The notes under the pieces are model-generated. The model was given only the letters and a program-made list of their open reading frames with translations. It searched no databases and was not told the origin of the DNA. Source: Acinetobacter genomosp. 15BJ (lineage in GTDB: Bacteria > Pseudomonadota > Gammaproteobacteria > Pseudomonadales > Moraxellaceae). From it: a stretch of 64,000 nt of DNA. Shown here piece after piece: positions 27,287-35,732 of the stretch (its first letter is position 1; the number at the start of each line of letters is the position of its first letter). The DNA lies in the NCBI RefSeq assembly GCF_000400715.1, contig NZ_KE007351.1, positions 381,530-445,529 on the forward strand. Reading direction: 5' to 3'. The translations under genes were made by a program, and so were the position numbers.

Positions 27287-30200
27287 CTACCCTTTCTGCT
27301 CAGCGAAATCGTCAGATTTTTTCTGAAGAGCTTGGTTAAACCAAACATACAGGGTGGGCAGAATAATCAAGGTAAGTAGCGTTGAGGAAATAATTCCCCC
27401 TATAACAACGGTTGCAATTGGGCGCTGTACTTCTGAACCAATCCCCACGTTTAAAGCCATAGGGATAAAGCCCAAAGAGGCAACCAGTGCAGTAATCAGC
27501 ACTGGCCGCAAACGTTCTAATGCACCATGTTTTACTGCATCAATCAGCCCTTCACCCTGATCACGCAATCTCTGAATGGCCGATACGAGTACCAAACCAT
27601 TGAGTACTGCAACACCCGATAAAGCAATAAAACCAACAGCAGCCGAGATAGAGAAAGGAATATCACGGAGGGCTAAAGCAATGACGCCACCCGTTAATGC
27701 AAAAGGCACACCAGTAAAGACCAGCACACTATTTCTGATATTGCCTAAGGCCATATAAATCATTGCAAATATCAAAATCAAAGCGATGGGTACAACAATC
27801 ATAAGTCGATTAGAGGCGGACTCCATTTGTTCAAAAGTACCGCCCCAAGTGAGCCAGTAACCTTCTGGCATTTGGAAATCAGAGTTTAATTTTGATTGTG
27901 CATCAGCAATGTAACTACCGATATCAGTACCACGCACGTTTGCCGTGATCACAATACGACGTTTACCATTTTCACGAGAAATTTGGTTGGGTCCTTGAAT
28001 ATTCTTCAATTCAATCAATTCGGACAACAATACACTTGAACCATCAGGCAAACTGACAGGAATTTGATACAGTTTTTCCAGGTCAGTTACTGAGTTTTGA
28101 TCCATCCGCACAACAATATCGAACTTACGATCACCCTCAAATACTTTACCTGCTGTTTCACCGGTGATTAGATTAGAAATATGCTTTTGCACATCTTCTG
28201 CATCTAGCCCATAGTTCGCAATCATGTCTTTCTTGAGTTCAACAGACACCATTGGCAGTCCCGACATCTGTTCAACTTTCAAGTCAGCTGTACCGTTCAC
28301 ACCTTCAAGTACATCTGCAACACCATTCCCTAATTCCAAAAGCTGCTCTAAATCATCTCCGTAAATTTTTACAGCAACGTCAGTACGGACACCTGAAATA
28401 AGTTCGTTAAATCGCATTTGAATCGGTTGAGTGAACTCATAGTTGTTTCCATATACACTTTTAGAAACACGTTCAATTTCAGCAACGATAGCGGATTTTT
28501 CTTTATCGGGATCTGGCCACTGATCGCGTGGTTTCAATATGACAAAATTATCAGCTACGTTTGGTGGCACCGGATCAGTTGCAATCTCAGCCGTACCGAC
28601 TTTGGCAAATATCGTTTGAACCTCAGGGATTTTCTTGATTTCTTTCTCAAGCGCATATTGCATTTCGACCGCTTGAGTTAAGGACGTGCCCGGTATACGC
28701 AGCGCATGTAATGCCACATCACCTTCATCTAAAGAGGGAATAAATTCAGACCCCAATCGTGTTGAAAGGCTTGCACTAAATACAAAGAATACAGCTACAA
28801 AAGCAATCAGCTTGTACCTATGATTCAATGACCAATCTAAGACCGGGTTATAAATCTTTTTAATGAAGTAAACAATTCTAGACTCTTCATCTTTGATTTT
28901 ACCTGCGGTCACTAAAGCCACCATTGCAGGTACAAATGTAATCGATAGAAGCATAGCGGCAACCAATGCCATCACTACGGTCATTGCCATAGGCGTGAAC
29001 ATCTTGCCTTCTACCCCAGTCAAGGTCATTATCGGCAAATACACCAAGATGATGATCAACTGACCATAGAGAATGGCTTTTCGTGATTCCTTAGTCGCTT
29101 CAAAAACCGTCGTGAATCGTTCTTGACGGGTGAGTATTCGTCCTAATTCTTTCTGCTTCATCGCCAATTTGGCAAGTGAGGCTTCAACAATTACCACGGC
29201 ACCATCTACAATGATCCCGAAGTCCAAAGCCCCTAAGCTCATTAAATTTGCACTAATTTTCTGATTCACCATACCTGTTATGGTCATCAGCATAGACAGT
29301 GGTATCACCATTGCGGTAATCAGTGCAGCACGGAAATGACCCAGAAAAATGAACAACACGACAATGACCAGAATTGCACCTTCGAGCAAATTCTTCTTCA
29401 CGGTTTCAATCGTGGCATCAACTAATGTCGTACGGTTATATACTGCTTTGGCTTCAACACCTTCAGGTAAAGACTTTTGGACTTGCTGTAATTTTTGATC
29501 TACTGCATGAGCGACATTACGAGAGTTTTCTCCAATCAGCATAAAAGCTGTACCCAGCACGATTTCCTGGCCATCTTTTGTTGCAGCACCTGTACGGAGT
29601 TCATGTCCAATAGAAATCTTAGCTACATCTTTTAAACGCAAAATATAACCATTGCTTGTGGTGATCGGAATATTCTGAATTTGTTCAATCGAACTGATTT
29701 GAGAATCAGAACGTATCAAGTACTGCTCACCATTCTTCTCAATATAGCCTGAACCTTTATTCATGCTATTTTTAGAAATAGCATCCAAAATAGTCTTTTG
29801 ATCTAGACCAATACTTCGTAAATACGCATAGTCGGGCTGTACAACAAATTGTTTTAAATAGCCACCAATCGTATTGATTTCATTCACACCTTCGACATTT
29901 CGAAGCTGAGGCTTGATCACCCAATCCTGAAGTGTTCGCAATTCAGTCGGTGAAAGTGGAGTCGGGTTGTTTTTTGCATTTTCCACCGTGTACATGAAGA
30001 TTTCGCCAAGTCCTGTAGAAACAGGACCCATAGAAGTCGATATACCTCCTGGAAGACTTGGTGTAACCCCTTGCAACTTTTCATTCACTAGCTGACGGGC
30101 AAAGTAAATGTCCGTGCCTTCCTTAAAAATCGCAGTCACTTGAGATAAGCCGTATCTGGATACTGATCGGGTATAGTCCAGATTAGGAATACCAGCCAAA

Positions 30201-30415
30201 GCCGTTTCAATGGGGTAGGTGACCTGGGATTCCATCTCGGTTGGAGATAAGCCCTGGGCCTCACTGTTAATTTGAACTTGTACGTTGGTAATATCGGGTA
30301 CAGCATCAATTGGCAGTTTAAAATAGTTGTAAACGCCAAATGCCCCTATGAATAGGAAAATGATCAGTACCAGCCAACGATTCTTTATCGAGAGCTTTAC
30401 AATTTGGTCAAACAT
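27287..30415 (-). CDS. czcA: CzcA-type heavy-metal RND efflux pump
   Basis: The 1042-residue inner-membrane pump has the RND plan of 12 membrane helices and two large periplasmic loops. In helix 4 the signature DFGIIVDGAVVIVEASLA has the Asp, Asp and Glu of the HME-RND class that exports divalent Zn, Co and Cd, unlike the monovalent Cu/Ag pumps. It uses the proton gradient and works with CzcB and CzcC across the envelope. The gene lies 12 bases downstream of czcB. Exact metal range cannot be read from sequence. Confidence 0.92.
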   Translation of the reverse strand: MFDQIVKLSIKNRWLVLIIFLFIGAFGVYNYFKLPIDAVPDITNVQVQINSEAQGLSPTEMESQVTYPIETALAGIPNLDYTRSVSRYGLSQVTAIFKEGTDIYFARQLVNEKLQGVTPSLPGGISTSMGPVSTGLGEIFMYTVENAKNNPTPLSPTELRTLQDWVIKPQLRNVEGVNEINTIGGYLKQFVVQPDYAYLRSIGLDQKTILDAISKNSMNKGSGYIEKNGEQYLIRSDSQISSIEQIQNIPITTSNGYILRLKDVAKISIGHELRTGAATKDGQEIVLGTAFMLIGENSRNVAHAVDQKLQQVQKSLPEGVEAKAVYNRTTLVDATIETVKKNLLEGAILVIVVLFIFLGHFRAALITAMVIPLSMLMTITGMVNQKISANLMSLGALDFGIIVDGAVVIVEASLAKLAMKQKELGRILTRQERFTTVFEATKESRKAILYGQLIIILVYLPIMTLTGVEGKMFTPMAMTVVMALVAAMLLSITFVPAMVALVTAGKIKDEESRIVYFIKKIYNPVLDWSLNHRYKLIAFVAVFFVFSASLSTRLGSEFIPSLDEGDVALHALRIPGTSLTQAVEMQYALEKEIKKIPEVQTIFAKVGTAEIATDPVPPNVADNFVILKPRDQWPDPDKEKSAIVAEIERVSKSVYGNNYEFTQPIQMRFNELISGVRTDVAVKIYGDDLEQLLELGNGVADVLEGVNGTADLKVEQMSGLPMVSVELKKDMIANYGLDAEDVQKHISNLITGETAGKVFEGDRKFDIVVRMDQNSVTDLEKLYQIPVSLPDGSSVLLSELIELKNIQGPNQISRENGKRRIVITANVRGTDIGSYIADAQSKLNSDFQMPEGYWLTWGGTFEQMESASNRLMIVVPIALILIFAMIYMALGNIRNSVLVFTGVPFALTGGVIALALRDIPFSISAAVGFIALSGVAVLNGLVLVSAIQRLRDQGEGLIDAVKHGALERLRPVLITALVASLGFIPMALNVGIGSEVQRPIATVVIGGIISSTLLTLIILPTLYVWFNQALQKKSDDFAEQKG

Positions 30416-30427
30416 AAACGCTACTCC

Positions 30428-31903
30428 TTAATGATCATGAGTAGCGCCAGATTTACCCAGCTCTGCTTTTAATAAATAAGAATTACCTGCTGCATAAATC
30501 TGCCCTGCTTTTAGACCAGATTTAACTTCAACAAAACCATTAAATTTATCGCCTAACTCTAGAGGACGTGCTTCAAAGTCATTCCCGACACGAATAAACA
30601 CCACATCCCAATCACGGAAGTTTTGCAAAGCATCTTCACGGACAACCATCGGTTTCATGCTCTGGTTTTCAAAGATTTGTGCAGTGATTAACTGTCCTGA
30701 ACGCCATCTGAACTGGTTGGGAATTTCAATAAAAACTTGCGCAGTTCGTGTTTTTGGATCAATCACGTCACTGATATATTTGATGCGCCCCAATGCTTCT
30801 TCTGTGCCTGTTTGAGTTTGAGGCTTAACAGTTACTTTATTATTTGGATTAATGGCATCCAGTTGATCCGCAGGCACATTAACCACAGCAAGTAACTGAG
30901 TTGTATTGGCAATTTTGAACAATGGAGATGATGGCGTTACATTAGAACCAACAGCACCAAGCACTTGTAGAATCGTACCTGACATTGCGGCTCTGACTTC
31001 AATTGTTCCATTACCTGCCCCCCCATAGGAACGGATTAAGCTATTCAGCTCATTGGCCCTAGTCTGAGCATTTTCAAATTCACGTTTGGCATTGATGTAG
31101 TCAATTTCAGGTGAAACTTTCTTTTGAAATAAAACTCGTTCCTGTTCCATCTTTTTACGGGCAAATTGTAAGGTATCCAATGCAAGCGTACGTTCCGCAT
31201 TAAGACGGATTAACTCCTGACTTTGCACAGTCGCTAACAGATCCCCCTGATTCACTTTATCGCCAATTGAACGGTACGTTTTTATTAATGTTCCACTCGT
31301 TTTAGGTGTAATAAAGCCTTCAAAATTATCAGGAAATTTAAGTTCACCTTTGAGTTCGAGTGCATTTTCAAACATCATGGGTTCAACTTTTAAAAGTTCC
31401 AAACCACTGCTCTTGATACTGCTATCAAGCATAGTGACTCGTCCCTCTTTGGTATCCCATTTCCAAGTATGTTTTTTACCTTGATAATCAACATTGATCA
31501 CCATCAAGAATGAATGTGGCTCATAGACAATTTCATTCCCAATCAGATAATCGCTTTCAGGCTTAAATGATATGGTTTGTTCTGCATCAAGACGCTGGAT
31601 AAAAATATTGGCACTAATCTCTTCTGGTTTTAATGGCTTATCTTTAAAGTAGCCATACACCCGTAAATGAGGCTCTACCCCTTCCTCGAAGATTTTGACT
31701 TCAGCAGCAAAATCACCATCGCGATATAAACGGCCCCCATGCGGGCCTTTTTCATCTCCTGCTACAGCAACTTTTTCTTCAGTCACCTCATTATGACTTG
31801 AAGTTTCGGCTTTATTACCCGTTTTGTACCAAGCGATTGCACATAAAACGACTAATAAAGCGATAACACCTGTAGTAATTAAAGTATTGGTTGGTTTATT
31901 CAT
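30428..31903 (-). CDS. czcB: CzcB-type periplasmic adaptor
   Basis: The 491-residue membrane-fusion protein has an N-terminal membrane anchor (about 8-26). A metal-efflux-specific N-terminal domain follows (GPHGGRLYRDGDFAAEVKIF). Then come the adaptor core with lipoyl/barrel halves (TPKTSGTLIKTYRSIGDKV), a long coiled-coil hairpin (about 240-300) and a beta-barrel, ending in a His-containing tail (THDH). It joins CzcA to CzcC. It lies between them with 12- and 11-base gaps. Confidence 0.9.
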   Translation of the reverse strand: MNKPTNTLITTGVIALLVVLCAIAWYKTGNKAETSSHNEVTEEKVAVAGDEKGPHGGRLYRDGDFAAEVKIFEEGVEPHLRVYGYFKDKPLKPEEISANIFIQRLDAEQTISFKPESDYLIGNEIVYEPHSFLMVINVDYQGKKHTWKWDTKEGRVTMLDSSIKSSGLELLKVEPMMFENALELKGELKFPDNFEGFITPKTSGTLIKTYRSIGDKVNQGDLLATVQSQELIRLNAERTLALDTLQFARKKMEQERVLFQKKVSPEIDYINAKREFENAQTRANELNSLIRSYGGAGNGTIEVRAAMSGTILQVLGAVGSNVTPSSPLFKIANTTQLLAVVNVPADQLDAINPNNKVTVKPQTQTGTEEALGRIKYISDVIDPKTRTAQVFIEIPNQFRWRSGQLITAQIFENQSMKPMVVREDALQNFRDWDVVFIRVGNDFEARPLELGDKFNGFVEVKSGLKAGQIYAAGNSYLLKAELGKSGATHDH

Positions 31904-31914
31904 ATTTTCAGGCC

Positions 31915-33114
31915 TTATTCTTGATCTAAATTGGTCACATAATTTCGTTCAACCTCTGCAATTTGATTTTGCAAAGCCAACCACAAATCGAATCGAGCGA
32001 GATGTTTATCCAACCAAATTTGCTTAATAGTATTGAATTCAAGTAAAGAAATTTTTCCTGCCTGATACCCCATTTCAGCAATTCTCAAACTTTCTTTGGT
32101 GGCAGGAAGTATGGACTGATCATAATTTTTGATCGAATCAATCAGGTTCGATACTTCAATAGACTTATTTTCTAATTCAATTTTGGAGTTACGGTTTACG
32201 AGAATAGAACGAGTTTCTGCATGTACTTGCTCCGCTTGTGCAAGTGCAATGCTCCCCTTATTTCGATTAAAAACAGATAGGGGAATAGATGTAGAAACTA
32301 AGAAAACTTGATCATTGGTCTCCTGATAGTTCCTTACCCCTAAACCCAGCGTAATATCTGGCACGGCTTCTTTTTTAGCTAATTCATACTGGGTTTTAGC
32401 CAGTTGAGTTTTAAGCAAGGCTTCTTGTTCAGATAAGCTCAGTTTATCCGCAAAGTTAATGCTTAAAGGAACTTCTATTGCTTGATCAGGTAATACAGAT
32501 ATGAATTTGGAACACAGATTTTTTTGAAATTGAACTTTCTTCACTTCGTTCTGATAACGTAGTTTTGATTCAGACGATAAAGCTGAACTCAATTGAACAT
32601 CAGATGGAATTACTCTGCCAAACTTCAATTTTTCATTCAGAACATGGGCTTGTCTCGCGTTCATCTTGCTTTCGGTAGAATAAATTTCTACCCGTTTTGA
32701 AGCCGCATACCAATTTGACATACAAACACGGAAATCGGCTTTTAATTCAGCCTGACGCTTCAATGCCTCAAATTGGTTGTTATTGCCTTGAAAACCTGCC
32801 AACTGCCTACGCAAAGCGCGTTTATTATTGAGAGGAATATCCTGGGACAAACCAATCATAGTCGTTGGCCCATCAAGATCTTTAAGGTCTGAATTACCTA
32901 AATTGTCTAATTCAAGATTAAACGTAGGATTATTAAGTCTACCGGCATATTTCTGATTTATGGCATATGCGTGTTGAGACTGTTGCAAACTCTTCAAAAT
33001 TGAATCGTTTGAAATTACCTGTTGTTGTAGCTGAACGTAATCAGATGCTGCAAATAATCGAGTCGTTGCTGCTACTAAACCACAGGCAAGAAATATCTGA
33101 TATTTTTTAGACAT
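31915..33114 (-). CDS. czcC: CzcC-type outer-membrane efflux channel
   Basis: The 399-residue TolC-family protein has an N-terminal signal sequence (about 1-23, ending LFA), then repeated long helices typical of the OEP fold. Examples are NNPTFNLELDNLGNSDLKD and the second-repeat counterpart VPDITLGLGVRNYQET. It forms the exit duct for metal ions in the CzcCBA system and heads the czcCBA run. Confidence 0.88.
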   Translation of the reverse strand: MSKKYQIFLACGLVAATTRLFAASDYVQLQQQVISNDSILKSLQQSQHAYAINQKYAGRLNNPTFNLELDNLGNSDLKDLDGPTTMIGLSQDIPLNNKRALRRQLAGFQGNNNQFEALKRQAELKADFRVCMSNWYAASKRVEIYSTESKMNARQAHVLNEKLKFGRVIPSDVQLSSALSSESKLRYQNEVKKVQFQKNLCSKFISVLPDQAIEVPLSINFADKLSLSEQEALLKTQLAKTQYELAKKEAVPDITLGLGVRNYQETNDQVFLVSTSIPLSVFNRNKGSIALAQAEQVHAETRSILVNRNSKIELENKSIEVSNLIDSIKNYDQSILPATKESLRIAEMGYQAGKISLLEFNTIKQIWLDKHLARFDLWLALQNQIAEVERNYVTNLDQE

Positions 33115-33161
33115 GACTTTACCTATACAAAAAAATGGAAATTATTTTTTGTACAGAAAAA

Positions 33162-33608
33162 TCAATTTCTTAGAACAATTAAACCTTTTGTAAATATATA
33201 GGAATTACAAAGATATTCTATCCTTTTCCTAAGTGCATAGGATCGAACGGGTCGTTCAAAAAGACTCAGGAAAAGCAGAATGAGCGGGAGGGAAAAACTC
33301 AAGAGAAAAACTGGATCAATGCTCATTTGGTCTTTAGCTTGAACCGGTGGAGTAGAATGATGAAAAGGTGATTCATCATAACTGGTCCAGTTGTGATTTT
33401 TAGTATCTTCTATAAAAACCTGCTCTTCATCATGGTGAATAAGCGACCATTGGCTGGAACTATCTGTTTCAACGGAGATATTCACATCGTGATGATGATC
33501 AAGATTTTTAGCTATAACGGGCGCCCACGAGTAAGCTCCCGTTGTTGTTATCGTAAACAAAAACAGGACAAACGCAAGAATAAGTTTTGAGAACTTATTA
33601 TGTGGCAT
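33162..33608 (-). CDS. CzcI-like periplasmic/membrane protein
   Basis: The 148-residue protein has a signal-like helix (about 8-28), a His- and Asp-rich middle (LDHHHDVN, LIHHDEEQ, SPFHHSTPP), a hydrophobic helix (about 100-117) and a basic end. CzcI proteins, encoded just before czcC in Cupriavidus and relatives, have similar size and His content; the similarity here is of plan and place, not proven. No Shine-Dalgarno is evident before the ATG at 33606-33608. The likely role is metal binding or modulation of czc expression. Confidence 0.6.
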   Translation of the reverse strand: MPHNKFSKLILAFVLFLFTITTTGAYSWAPVIAKNLDHHHDVNISVETDSSSQWSLIHHDEEQVFIEDTKNHNWTSYDESPFHHSTPPVQAKDQMSIDPVFLLSFSLPLILLFLSLFERPVRSYALRKRIEYLCNSYIFTKGLIVLRN

Positions 33609-33931
33609 ACTAAAAAATCATCTCGAGATTCGCAGAAAGCATACTGAATAGAACTTCAAAAGTAAATTGTTACCTAAGATAAAAAATATTTGTATTAGAT
33701 CTTTTTCATAAATCATCTTTTACTAAGCTCTAAGTTATAGATTTGAATAACCATAGATTTTGTAGACACCATTTAGTTAAAGATAACTTGGAATATGAGC
33801 TTATTCAACATAATGGAGGTTATGCGAAATTAACATGTAAGCCCAAAATAGAAATGTCCGTTTTTAGAATATGCACTTTTGCAATTATAGAAGCGGACGG
33901 TTTGATATGTTGGTGTCTACAAAATCGGTGG
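33609..33931. other. Non-coding stretch upstream of the czc cluster
   Basis: The AT-rich region holds the likely promoter of the CzcI-like/czcCBA run in its first 120 bases and the MITE-like element at 33756-33926. A short reading frame on the plus strand (33743-34003) spans the element's ends and the end of the next gene, and is not credible. Confidence 0.5.
33756..33926. mobile_element. MITE-like element with perfect 16-bp inverted ends
   Basis: GATTTTGTAGACACCA at 33756-33771 is repeated exactly inverted at 33911-33926, enclosing 139 bases without a convincing gene. The length of 171 bases and the perfect ends fit a miniature inverted-repeat element or an internally deleted IS. No flanking direct duplication was recognised. 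It ends six bases short of the stop of the CoiA-like gene. Confidence 0.6.
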
Positions 33932-34282
33932 CTATTCATGGTTTATTCTTGGCGGCATTGCCCACTCATACGTGTTCTTATGGCAAACTGCACAATTAAA
34001 TAGCAAGCTAATTTGTTTCTGGTTAATAATAGATTGGGCAATAATTTGCTTAGCTAGCTGATGTTGCAAAGTTTCTAAATTGCAAAAGCTAGTCTTATGT
34101 CGAAAATGATTGATACGGACTTTCCCGAGCACTGTTACCAATTCGCCGCTGCATTCAGAATTCGGGCAGTAATAGCTCGGCTTTAGTCCTTTTTGTCGCC
34201 ATTGAATAGCTTGGTCAATCGTAACCAATTGCCCTTGCTGATTAAGCGCAAACCCAAAGCAGTGCTGTTCCGTAAAATTCAT
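33932..34282 (-). CDS. CoiA-like zinc-finger protein of the transposon
   Basis: The 116-residue protein resembles the N-terminal part of competence CoiA-like proteins: FALNQQGQLVTIDQAI, a Cys pair in YYCPNSECSGEL, KVRINHFRHKT, then an Glu/His/Lys helix (NLETLQHQLAKQIIAQ). A second Cys pair is in FNCAVCHKNTYEW. CoiA proteins carry a nuclease-like domain afterwards; here the protein stops soon after, six bases beyond the MITE-like repeat, so it may be truncated. The start is the ATG at 34280-34282 with AAGGAG. It follows the Cys-rich gene by ten bases and probably belongs to the tns operon. Function is unknown. Confidence 0.55.
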   Translation of the reverse strand: MNFTEQHCFGFALNQQGQLVTIDQAIQWRQKGLKPSYYCPNSECSGELVTVLGKVRINHFRHKTSFCNLETLQHQLAKQIIAQSIINQKQISLLFNCAVCHKNTYEWAMPPRINHE

Positions 34283-34292
34283 TACACGCTCC

Positions 34293-35732
34293 TTACTGCC
34301 CAGCTCGCGGCAACCAATAATGCTTACCTTCATAATTAAGTCTTAGCATTTCATTATCTGGCTGACAGAAAACTGGTACATTGGCTAAGGCCTTTAAGCT
34401 GACTTCCTGATCGTGGAAATAGGCCATACCCAATTGCAACCAGCGCAGTTGGTCTTTTTTGCTTAAGGGGGTAGTCTGCCTAGCAAGCCCCATAATTTCC
34501 TGCTCCAGTTGCTGCCGCTTGGCACGTTTACGCCGCTTTAAATCTGGTACTTCACATTTAAGCTCCAGTTCCTGCGTCTGGTTCAAATAATTGATAAAAC
34601 CGTAAAGGGCATTGCGCTGACCAGACTTGAGGGTCAAATAGTTATCTATTTGCGCTTGGCTTGGCGCCTGAGCGCCAATCAACCCAAACTGCTGATAAAG
34701 TCCCGCCACGGGTTGCAAAGCCAACCTGAGCGATTTAAGCGTGGTTCTGCCCGCGTTTATTTTCTTCACCAGAATTTCATAGTAGCGATCAACCTGCTCA
34801 GGCACTGCATCAAATTTACCTAAGAGATTTTGAATGCGTTCCTGCTCGGCAATATCATCTTTCACTTTTAGATTTATAGTGATTTGGCCTGTATCTATTA
34901 GCCACCGAAGTACAGTTAAATGACTGCGCAATCCCTCAGGCTTAAATTCATTAGCCAGTTTATCGTAATTAGGAATTTGCCCCCAAAGTGCATTACAGCG
35001 CTCAAAGAACTTAACAAAGTGTTGATGTTTTAGCGTGACTACTTGGTAATCTCGCTGCGCCACAAACCACTTAATAAAATCACCATATCCTTGTTTAACT
35101 CCATCCGATGCAAATTTATTCTGATTGATTTCTACTTCTCGTATCAAGCGTTGTTGCCAATAGCACGACCAGCAATGCTCACCACACCCAGCAGGCATCA
35201 ACTTCTGACAAGACGGACAATTAATCTCACCTAACTCATGGCACTTGTGGCACAGCTTGCCTTGTGGGGTATCCACCAGTTTACGGTAGCGCCGACAGGC
35301 AGGACAGGTTTCACATACATGCTGCTGATAGCACGTACCACAGATAGGATGCTGATGCGGTAACTCTTGATAGCGCGATAAGCCTGTCTTTTTCTTGCCG
35401 CATTCAAAGCACTGCTGTGGGGCTTTAAAATGGCGCTGGTAGCAGCTCTGACAAGCCCTACCTTGTGGCGTATTCGCACTATGCTTCACTGCATCACACC
35501 CACAACGAATGCAAGGCTGATGACGGCGACAATCCAGACAGACGCTACTGTGTTCTTTTTTATGCAGACGCTTTATTTCACCACAACTACTACAAGGTTT
35601 TTTAGTAAACCATGTTCGATAACAGTTGGCACAGTATGTTTCTTGCTGATAGTAGCGCACGATTTTAACGTGCTGCTTATTACAATGATCACAATGGGTA
35701 TGCAGCTTATTTTCTGATGAGGTTTTGTTCAT
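34293..35732 (-). CDS. Transposon protein with 12 CxxC pairs (fifth gene of the tns operon)
   Basis: The 479-residue protein has residues 1-195 built of at least 12 closely spaced CxxC pairs (CDHC, CANC, CSSC, CLDC, CIRC, CQSC, CFEC, CGTC, CETC, CHKC, CPSC, CWSC), which suggests a string of zinc ribbons. Residues about 200-479 are all-helical and basic (LKRRKRAKRQQLEQE), somewhat like the SAM-like part of integrases. I recognise no catalytic residues. It overlaps tniQ by 26 bases and has GGGAG before its ATG, so it is in the tnsABC-tniQ operon. It occupies the place of tniE in AbaR/Tn6022 backbones as I recall them. A DNA- or TniQ-binding targeting role is inferred. Confidence 0.6.
   Translation of the reverse strand: MNKTSSENKLHTHCDHCNKQHVKIVRYYQQETYCANCYRTWFTKKPCSSCGEIKRLHKKEHSSVCLDCRRHQPCIRCGCDAVKHSANTPQGRACQSCYQRHFKAPQQCFECGKKKTGLSRYQELPHQHPICGTCYQQHVCETCPACRRYRKLVDTPQGKLCHKCHELGEINCPSCQKLMPAGCGEHCWSCYWQQRLIREVEINQNKFASDGVKQGYGDFIKWFVAQRDYQVVTLKHQHFVKFFERCNALWGQIPNYDKLANEFKPEGLRSHLTVLRWLIDTGQITINLKVKDDIAEQERIQNLLGKFDAVPEQVDRYYEILVKKINAGRTTLKSLRLALQPVAGLYQQFGLIGAQAPSQAQIDNYLTLKSGQRNALYGFINYLNQTQELELKCEVPDLKRRKRAKRQQLEQEIMGLARQTTPLSKKDQLRWLQLGMAYFHDQEVSLKALANVPVFCQPDNEMLRLNYEGKHYWLPRAGQ

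Noticed and set aside
33743..34003. 86-codon plus-strand reading frame near the czc upstream region
   Set aside because: It spans both ends of the MITE-like repeat and the antisense of the CoiA-like gene; composition is not gene-like.
35707..35732. Cys-rich protein as a fused C-terminal part of TniQ
   Set aside because: The two frames overlap but differ, and the Cys-rich gene has its own ATG and GGGAG site.
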